DNA of 64,000 bases from Sequoia sempervirens (taxonomy: Eukaryota; Streptophyta; Pinopsida; Cupressales; Cupressaceae): the NCBI GenBank assembly GCA_007258455.2, contig VDFB02358134.1, forward strand, positions 214,381,565 through 214,445,564, read 5' to 3'. Positions 56,300 through 64,000 of the stretch are shown here, piece after piece (positions within the stretch are counted from its first letter, which is position 1; every line of letters starts with the position of its first letter). The notes under the pieces were generated by a model, which had not been told where the DNA came from, searched no databases, and saw only the letters and a program-made list of their open reading frames with translations. Position numbers and translations under genes: made by a program.

Positions 56300-58800
56300 C
56301 TACAAAACAAAGGTTAGACCCAAAAATTCATCTTCTAGAGATCATGATATTCGTTAATGTTCCATCTTTGGAATTCATTTGGGTCAAATATAGCAGTGCG
56401 GGCCAAGGGATGCAAGTTTCCCTCAAATGGTAGCCATTAGGAGGAGGCAGAAGGGAAACAACATTGAGCACATGATGGCCCACAGGCAGCCATCCACACT
56501 CAAAATCCCACATTCAAAATTTGGAGGTTAGTTAAGGCTCCAAGATGTTTAGGTATGTTGGGAAATCATCCAAGAGGTCCTTGGAGGTGTTCAATTGGCT
56601 ACTGTGCTTATGTCGGCTCAAGGTGGGCAAAGGTAGGGGATGCCTCAGACATTCAAAGTTTTTCCATTGAAAATAGTGGTCACTAGGCATAAACCCACAA
56701 TGGGAATCCTACACAGCGGGGTCCATAAGCGGCTTGGGCGGCCTGGGTAATGTCCCTTTGGTTTCAGTTGTTTAGAAGTTTGTGGGCAAGGACTGGTGGA
56801 AGGCCGTTGTCTGAAGGCTATTCAAGGATGGAGGCAAGGATATGGCAACCCGTAGGAGGAGGTTTGCATCATCAAGTCCGCAAAAGGCATTGACATTAAC
56901 CACTTTTCTAATGGGAACCCAGATGACATTAGAGTGATCGGGCTCCGCAAGGTGGGAAAAAGGTAGGGCGTGACCGTTTGCTAATGATGAAAAGCTGACG
57001 GCGGGCCACAGGCGGCGACCTGCAAAGGAGCACCTGCAATGCCCTCTTACTTGGTCATTTTGTGCCTAACAACCCAAGGGGAGACTGATAGGTCGGAGCC
57101 CACATGGCAGACCAATTAGGGTCCTTGGCTGTTTTGATCGATAGTGAGGACGTGACAACCCGCGGAGAGACTTCCACAAGATTTGGTCTACAAAGGATTA
57201 AGACTTAACATTTTATTCTAAGAGGTCGAGGCAACACTATTAAGGAATACTATGGGGTTCATGGTGTGGGCAGGAGCAGGGGTCTCACTACTAGAGGGAA
57301 GCATGTGAAACGATGATGATGGGAGGACGAGAGACCACAATGAGAGATCCATAATGAAACCTTGCTTTAGTCATTCGAAGGCAATGGACTTGATAGAACC
57401 CACAAGGCAGGATATTGATAGGAGGTGTTCATTTCAAAAATAGCCACCAGACAAGGCCACCCACTCACAATGGCCCACAACAACAGACTTGCATAGGGTT
57501 TAGGTTTCACACTTTCACTTAGGTTTTCATTTGAGTTTCCAGAGCAGCGATAGCGTGGCATCTGTCCGCAAAGGCGGACCCACAAAGTTGTAATGCTTAG
57601 GCTTCCATTTGAAAGTCATTTTGAGTGGTGAAAAAGGGTTTGCAGGTCGTATAGGTCTCAAAGCTCTAGTGAAGAATGGTAGTGGGAAGGTGAAGTTCTG
57701 CATGGATTTTAGGGGAAGAGTTTAATCAATTTTTGAGGAATGTTTAAATGGGTTGATGTAGAATTTTTTGGTGAATATGCCGCCTAAAGAATTTTAAATT
57801 TTTTCCTTAAAGTTTTAGTTAATCTTAGAAATTCAACTTAAAGGACGCTTTAGTTGGGCGACAATAGTCATACCTAAGAAACTCAAAGAATTCAATGAAC
57901 ACAATGCTTTAAATTGGCTGAAAGGTTGTGAGGGCATGGAGGAGGTGACGATTGTTTGAGTTTTGACAATTCTCTGACTTGTGTTAGTAAAAATAACAGG
58001 TTGACCCTCCTATTTACTTGAAAAAAGCATTAATGAACTACATTTATTGCTTGTATGGTGACCAATAGGGTATTTGGGCACAAGTTTCAAAAGAACGATG
58101 GCAAGAAAGTCAAGTCTCACAGGGCAGATGAAACCTTGAGCATTGTCGTTCAATGGGGCGGTGAAAGAAGGTGGCCATGGAGGGTGTGAAACCCACTATG
58201 TGGGCAGATTTCCTGTGTCAACTATCGGTGAATTAGTGAAGGAAAGACTGGCATGCGCAAAGGGAAGCTTGCAAGGGTAGACCCGCATGAGGCAAAGGAC
58301 ACCAAATTTGAATCTTAAGGTAAACCTGCCAAGGAAACCCTGTGAAGGCCAAGGACTTGGAAATTTCTTGGGTGGTGAACATTGGTCAACTAAAGATGAT
58401 GACCTTGGGACTTCCTGACCACTTGTAACTCAAAATTAAGGGGCATGTAAAATGAGGCGAAGGAAAAAATTGATTCGACGAAGGAAAAAAGAGAGGGTCC
58501 CTGTTTTGAACAGGGCATGTGTGTTATAGGAACAATAGGTCTGATGGCATGTACCTATCACCAAAAGGTGTTTTTGAGCTCTATTGAAGGACTAGTTTTC
58601 CCCTGGGAGAATGTGTTCTTATTAGGGCTTCCTAAATAACTTTTTATAGTCCTTTGAGGCTAGATCTTGGCTTCTATTTGGCATAGGTCTCACTATCAAA
58701 AAGTTAAAAATAAATTCTACAACTTAGTTTTTGTGGCTTGAAAACAATCATGAAAACTTGTGAAACAATGCAAAATTTCTCCTTTGAGATCTCTTCAATT
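56300..58800 (-). other. GC-richer motif region upstream of element A ORF
   Basis: No gene is seen. Short phrases of the type CCCACAAGGCRG, CCGCAAAGGCGGACC and GGCCACAGGCGGCGACC recur irregularly between about 56420 and 58320. Composition is clearly richer in G and C than its surroundings. Relative to the minus-strand ORF it occupies the same place (upstream of the start) as the GTCTC array does in B. Confidence 0.4.
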
Positions 58801-59624
58801 CTTCTTCAACCTATAATATACACATACAAAAAGAGGGAAAATTGTTTTGTTTGAATGGGGATTCGCCTTAGTCAAACCCCAATTTAGTAATCAACTCTTG
58901 ATAGAAAGATAATGACAAAAGGAAGGAAATGATGAATGAACAATGCTTGCTACAACTCACCAACCTTCAATGGCTTCCCTTAGAGGATTGAAGTCAAACA
59001 CATCTCTCCAAGGAATTGGATCTTTCTTTGCTTGATTGATTTGGATACTTGAAATTCTTGGATGCTTTACGATCAACAATGCATATTAGACTTTACAAGA
59101 TGACATGAACACACATGTACTAGGAAATGATGTTAGGATCTTGATTGCTGCAACAAATGACTAATAAATCTTCTCTTGAATGCTCTTGAAAATGATATTT
59201 TCTCAATAAAATTTCTCCTTAATTCTTGTTCATTGAGTATTCTATTTCAAATGATAAAAAGACTATGTATTTATAGGTGTTTACCTAATTTCCCAAAAAA
59301 TAGATTCCAAAATCTGACAATCACAAGTTAATTTTGAAGATCATTAAAATACCACCAAAAAAATATTTTAAAAATAAGTCTTGGTATTTAAAGGGGACCT
59401 ATTCACCCATGGGAAAATGGGTCCTAGCCTATAAGTCTAGGAAACACATATTCCAAGCTGTTTTAATTATTGATTGCATTTATTTAATGTCAGTTCTCCT
59501 TTCAAAAAATTAGAAAAATAAGGATTTGAAATGCATAATTTAGAAAATTAGGAGCTTAATTAAGTCCAATAAATTAAGGGACCCAAACATAGTGTGAAAT
59601 TGTAAAGGTATATAATTTCCTACA
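58800..59624 (-). repeat. LTR-like segment, minus strand
   Basis: On the minus strand the segment starts TGTAGGAAATTATATACC at 59624, directly after a purine-rich stretch (CTAAAGTGGGGATTAAA, 59647-59631) that resembles a polypurine tract. A TATA box (TATAAATA, 59275-59268) follows about 350 bases later. No second copy is in the window and the inner end is not defined. It may be a 3' or solo LTR of another element. Confidence 0.4.
59268..59275 (-). promoter_or_regulatory. TATA box in minus-strand LTR-like segment
   Basis: The minus strand reads CCTATAAATAC, which is a good TATA box at an LTR-like distance from the proposed U3 start. Confidence 0.4.
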
Positions 59625-59794
59625 CTATATTTAATCCCCACTTTAGTGAGAGTATGAACTTATGCTCAGACTCACACTAAAGTAGACAAATATGTGTTAG
59701 GGTGATTCCAGAATACTAGTTTACAATTCCAATGAGGAAGGAAAATTACAAAAACACTCCCATGAAAAAAAAATCTTTTTTGGGGTTTGCATGA

Positions 59795-60000
59795 ACTGGG
59801 GTGTTCAAATGGACCCTGGTTTGAGCGAACCCTATTAAATTATGGGACCCACCTTTTTTGCATCTTTTTTTATAACGAAGACAATGGAAAACTCAATAAA
59901 AGGGGGGGTTCACTCAAACTAGGGTTCATTCAAACCCTAGTCCTAGAAAACTCCCAAGGAGGGTTCACTCGAACCTGGGTCCATTCAAACCCCCATTTTA
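59795..60000. repeat. Alternating GGGTTCACTCAAACC motifs
   Basis: Copies of GGTTTGAGYGAACCC and of GGGTTCACTCRAACY and GGGTYCATTCAAACCC occur about six times, in both orientations, within 200 bases. The apparent ORF at 59787-60062 is probably a by-product. Confidence 0.5.
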
Positions 60001-60062
60001 CCCCTTTCCCCTCCTCTTCTACCAAATCTTTGCAAAAATTTTCCCTTCAGAGCTCGGGTTGA

Positions 60063-61728
60063 GGATGAAAATGGAGGAGACTTCATAGAACCAACTGGAT
60101 GATGGTATTCCTCTGAATGAGCTATCCAAAATATATAATTTTAATATGTTTTGGTTTTATGATGTAAATTTGTTTTTTTAGTTTGATTGAACATAGGTTT
60201 TTTTTACTGAAAATCAAGCTCTATGTTCTGCACATGTGGAAAAATCGTAGATCATCAAAATAAAATTCTGAAAATATGTTCAAGGTAGGTATTGATGTCC
60301 TTGATCCAGTAAAAAAATAAATTGAATTTCGATACATATAATTTTTTTTTTATGTTGTGTAAGGTCTGTCTATGTCTAAATTTTAATTGATTTGACTTTG
60401 AAACTTGATTAAGGAAAAAATATTCAATAAAATACTACGAAACCAAATGAACTAGTTAGATATCATAGTTATAAATCTAAATTCAAAAAAAAGAATCCTT
60501 CATAGAAAAAAATTTATGTTGTATACGGTGAGCATCACTCCTTAAAAATGGTGTTTACTGATAAAAACTAGTTTTCGAAGGAGATGGAAAAAGAATGCAA
60601 TCAATTTAAAAAAATTGAAAAAATATATTTAGAATCTATAGACAAAATTTCACAAATCACTAGTTTGCATCATCTTCAAATTTCTATGGTTGAGCCACTA
60701 TAGGTGCCTAAAAGTGAAGATTTAGTTAAAAAAAATCAGTTTAGTGTCTAGTTTAGCCAAAAATTGTAAACCAATATTGTGGGATCATTCATCAAGAGGG
60801 GTCCAAGTGCACAAATGTTAAAAATATAGTATGAAAAAGGACCAAGGAGGTTGCACAAGCCCCTAGGATCTAAGATCCCATGGAAAATTAACATAAGCAC
60901 AAAGGACACACATGTATGTAAGATATGTGCAACAACACAAGATACAAAATCATACAATGTCAAAGCCAATGCAAAAGGAAGAAAGGATGGACTAGTAAGT
61001 TGTATTATGACATGTCCATAAAATATGCTCATAAGGGGCTAGTGTAGTCTGGTATGCACTAGGTGAGCCCCAACGCAAGATGGGAAAAAAAGACTAGGTC
61101 TACAAGGTCTAAATCCATAAAAAAGTAGCAGATGAGAAGGTCACACCAGGTCTATAGGTCTCCCATACCAAAAGTTATAATCCATGATAACTTTGATAAG
61201 GTGCCACAAAATGATCAATGTGTTATGCCAACGCTACACTAAGTTCAACTCTTGTGAATAAAAGTGAAGAAAAATATCAAACTGAAAATTAAACTCACCT
61301 TAGGAGGTGCAAATTCCAGAATGAAATAATGCTAATGTATGCCCCCACTTTAAAGGAATTTATAAACACCATGTTGTGAGAAATTACTTTAAAGTAGAAA
61401 ATGATAAATGCCAATTGATAAAGGGGAAATGAGAGCTTATTTGGAAAGCCCTATGATAATAATATGTTCCCAAATAAAGTTGCTTCATGAAGAAGGGTTT
61501 CCCTCACATGCAATCTCAAAAGATAACACATAAGGGATCTACGGATTTGAGGTCAACGTATGTCTTTGCTAAAATGATATGGTAGAGCTAAGAACCGTCA
61601 TCATTCCCCAAATACTCATAGATCAATAAATAAAATGGAATAATGACACATAGAGAGCGAAAGAAAAGGAAAAGGTTTTGGGTTTGTTTTGAGAAAATGT
61701 GTCTCAACCTTGCAATTAAATAAGGTAT
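60063..61728. other. Region without recognisable features
   Basis: AT-rich, ORF-poor DNA on both strands. I see no LTR ends, motifs or repeats that I can support. It is presumably more decayed transposon sequence. Confidence 0.4.
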
Positions 61729-62323
61729 TGTTGATACATAAGGTATTGTTCATCTAACGATGATGGGGGCATTGGATGGATCCCCCCCACAAGGGGTTGA
61801 GGGGATCATCTCCCCGGATAGGGTCTAGGGTAAGTATTTCCTAGTGGGGGCTTAGGGGCAGTTCCCTTGAAAGGAATTTTTTTTTAATATTTAATTATTG
61901 TAAATTTGGACCATTCATCATTATGTCTCATATCCGGTGACCAATATTTTATTAGCTTGACTTTCCCTAGAAGGAAACCCTATTTTATGAGGGTGTTGTA
62001 TTACGACTGTGTGTTGTGATGTATTGTGCTTGAGTCTGATAGCGATTGTGTTGCCTCTAGATCTTTGAGTGGTGATACTCCTGTGAGAAGCTTGCTTTGC
62101 AAGTATATTGTAATCTTTGTGACTTTTGAATAATATATTGAGTGGATTTTGGAGAGGGGTTTTTTTCTCCTAAAATGGTTTTCCCCACATAAATCATTGT
62201 ATTGTGGTATGCATGATATTTGTGTTTAAGTTTTTGTAACTATTAAAGATCTATAATTTTTTTGTATTATTATCCTCTCAAGATTAGTGTAGGAAGTTGT
62301 TCCGGTACCTTAGCTTCCTTACA
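61729..62323 (+). repeat. 5' LTR of element F
   Basis: It ends CTTCCTTACA two bases before the primer-binding site. The start is uncertain; TGTTGATACATAAGG at 61729 is the best TG, giving about 595 bp. A phrase AAGGTATTGTTSAT is doubled at the proposed start. Confidence 0.5.
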
Positions 62324-62325
62324 AG

Positions 62326-62338
62326 TGGTATTAGAGCC
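62326..62338 (+). other. Primer-binding site of element F
   Basis: TGGTATTAGAGCC is the initiator-Met type TGGTATCAGAGCC with one C-to-T change. Confidence 0.8.
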
Positions 62339-62436
62339 TAATCACCTTTGGTTTCAGTTGTGGGTTGTTGGGATTTTTTGAACTAATCTAGTTTTGAGTG
62401 GGAGCTTGTGTAGAAGACACTTTGTGATCTTGTTGC

Positions 62437-63269
62437 ATGAATTTTCAGATGGAAAGTTCATCAAGGAGAATAAATGTGGATAAATTTTCTAGAAATAATT
62501 TTGAAATGTGTAAGTTGAAGATGGAGGATCTATTGATATATCAAGATCTGTGGGATGCTATTGATGAGAATGTTTCAAGGCCTATAGATCATACTCAGCT
62601 TGCTCAATATGATGTTATGGACAGTAAAACCAACGGTGTAATCAAATTATGCTTGGAAGACTATGTTTTAATCAATTTCCATGAAGAGATCTCTACACAA
62701 AAACTATGGAAGAAGCTTGGTGAGATGTATCAATCTAAATATTTAGTGAGCAAGATTTTCCTAAGGAAGAAATTGTATTGATTGATAATGGAAGATGGTG
62801 GATGAATTACAAACCACCTAGAATCATTCAATATATTGGTGGCTCAATTGGCATCAGTTGGTTTCAAAATGGATGACGAAGAGAAATGTCAGATCCTGCT
62901 TTGTTCTTTGCCTGATTCATGGGATCTCTTGTTATGGCTATTAGGAGTAATTATGTTATATTGAAGATTAAAGATGTGGTGGGTTCTTTTCTTTTTGAAG
63001 AGATGAGGAGGAAGGTATTCATTGATGCCAAGGAGGCCCTAAATGTTCGTGAAAGACCTAAGGAAAAAGGAAAGAAGAATGAGAAACATGACAAATCCAA
63101 GTCCAAGGGGAGACCTAAGTCTCTTGGAAATTCCAAAGTTATTTTTTGGAACTGAGGTAAGCCTTGGCATGTTGTTAAGGACTGCAAAGAAGAAAATAAG
63201 AAGAAAAAGAAGAAAATTAATTATGATTGTGAGTCTGAGAAGGAATATGGTGACACATCTATTGAAAGT
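62437..63269 (+). pseudogene. gag: gag of element F
   Basis: The ATG used here is at 62437 (MNFQMESSSRRINVDKFSRN). The copia-type gag domain follows with FEMCKLKMEDLLIYQDLWDA, LCLEDYVLINFHEEISTQKLWKKL and HLESFNILVAQLASVGFKMDD. A one-base deletion near 62920 shifts the frame within SWDSLVMAI. Downstream, after a Lys-rich linker, the zinc knuckle at 63138-63186 reads FWN, stop, GKPWHVVKDC, so two of its three cysteines are lost. Gag would build the particle and bind RNA. Confidence 0.75.
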
Positions 63270-64000
63270 TTGGAAACTCATGTAGGTAATGATGCACAGT
63301 TAATTGACTCGGGTGCATCTTTCCATATGAACTTTAATAGAGATTGGTCTTCAGAATATGAAGAATTTGATGGAGGTAAGGTGTACTTGGGTGATGATTT
63401 TCATTTAGACATTGTTGGTTGTGGTAAAGTTAAAATCAGGTTTCCTCATGGTAGAATAGAAAGGATTAATGGTGTGTTGCATATCCTTGGTTTAACACCA
63501 AATTTGTTATTGTCAAGCAAACTAATAGATGTAGGTGAGGAGGTAGAATTTTGTGATGTAGGATGCAAGATGGTCAGAGGTGCTATGGTGATTGCTAGAG
63601 GTGTCAAATATGGCACATTGTATAAACTTGATGCATGCACTGTTGAGTGCAATAGTACTTATGTGAAAAGAAAGTATGTGGAAGAAGTGAGGGTTTCACC
63701 TTCAACAGATGGTCATGGATTTTTGGTACCCAAGGGCGCTCTTTCTTATGAATCAAAGTTACCTATAGAAGAGACTATGTTATGGCACTAGAGACTTGGC
63801 CACATTAGAGAAAAGGTTCTAAGGATCTTGAAAAATAAAAACCTTGTTGAAGGTTTGTCTAATTGTAATCTTGAATTTGATTTCTGTGAGCATTGTATTT
63901 ATGGGTAAGTGCAAGAAGTTGGGTCCACATTAAGGGGAAGTGTCATTTTTTAGCTTTGAGACAAATACCCATACTTTTTTTAGAATAGGTACTCATTTTG
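63270..64000 (+). pseudogene. pol: Protease and integrase start of element F
   Basis: The protease active site LIDSGASFHMN has Asp at 63306. It continues with VGCGKVKIRFPHGRI and GVLHILGLTPNLLLSSKLID to about 63560. The pre-integrase segment follows with GTLYKLDAC. The HHCC zinc-binding region reads TMLWH, stop (TAG at 63789), RLGHIREKVLRILKNKNLVEG and CEHC (about 63888). A stop follows where GKQ is expected, and coding fades before the window end. The DSGA and LWHxRLGH pattern is typical of plant copia elements, perhaps of the Tork type. Confidence 0.75.

Larger units (their letters stand above)
61729..64000 (+). mobile_element. Ty1/copia retrotransposon F (cut by the window edge)
   Basis: A 5' LTR, an initiator-Met-type primer-binding site, gag, protease and the start of integrase occur in copia order (integrase before RT). 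RT and the 3' LTR lie beyond the window. Confidence 0.8.

Noticed and set aside
1..64000. Host protein-coding genes, endogenous pararetrovirus sequences, rRNA or telomeric repeats
   Set aside because: All recognisable coding blocks belong to Ty3/gypsy or Ty1/copia elements or their accessory ORFs; no movement-protein or coat-protein motif, rRNA segment or TTTAGGG array was seen.

Overview
The window looks like intergenic DNA from a large-genome seed plant, most likely a gymnosperm. This is inferred from AT-rich sequence packed with old, nested LTR retrotransposons and from the absence of any recognisable host gene, rRNA or tRNA gene. Nearly every coding region is a decayed transposon gene, recognisable by its protein motifs but broken by stop codons.

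The layout is a stack of insertions. (A) The oldest layer is a minus-strand retroelement segment split between the left edge (1-1177) and the right side (52455 to about 58 kb). It carries a long minus-strand ORF followed by a TATA box. (B) Into that ORF went a giant plus-strand Ty3/gypsy element (1178-52454). Its two LTRs of about 5.7 kb (1178-6915 and 46734-52454) each contain a gene of about 1,080 codons in U3, upstream of the LTR TATA box. B's interior is gag (7086-8977, continued at 21119-21758), then protease, an extra RNase H, RT, RNase H and integrase (about 37.0-39.36 kb and 44.95-46.5 kb). The extra RNase H lies before RT, not after it.

Three elements are nested in B. (C) A 12.1-kb plus-strand non-autonomous element (8978-21118) has 1.3-kb LTRs, long 20-21-bp minisatellite arrays and one Pro/Ser-rich ORF with a G-patch-like motif. 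(D) A Tat-lineage Ty3/gypsy element (21759 to about 36.97 kb, plus) encodes gag-protease-G-patch-RT-RNase H-second RNase H-integrase. It has 21-bp phased repeats in its leader, a simple-repeat 3' region and an antisense plant-mobile-domain ORF, but no 3' LTR that I can find. (E) A minus-strand chromovirus (39364-44947) has 0.8-kb LTRs, a perfect 5-bp target duplication and a chromodomain, but most of its RT is deleted.

To the right are a GC-richer repeat-motif region (56.3-58.8 kb), a minus-oriented LTR-like segment (to 59624), mostly uninformative AT-rich DNA, and a plus-strand Ty1/copia element (F, from about 61.73 kb) that runs off the window.

The strongest candidates for something undescribed are the retroelement gene inside the LTR U3 of B, with a homologue in the same position relative to a TATA box in A; the protease-RNase H-RT-RNase H-integrase order of B; and the 20-21-bp phased leader arrays shared in form, but not in sequence, by C and D.
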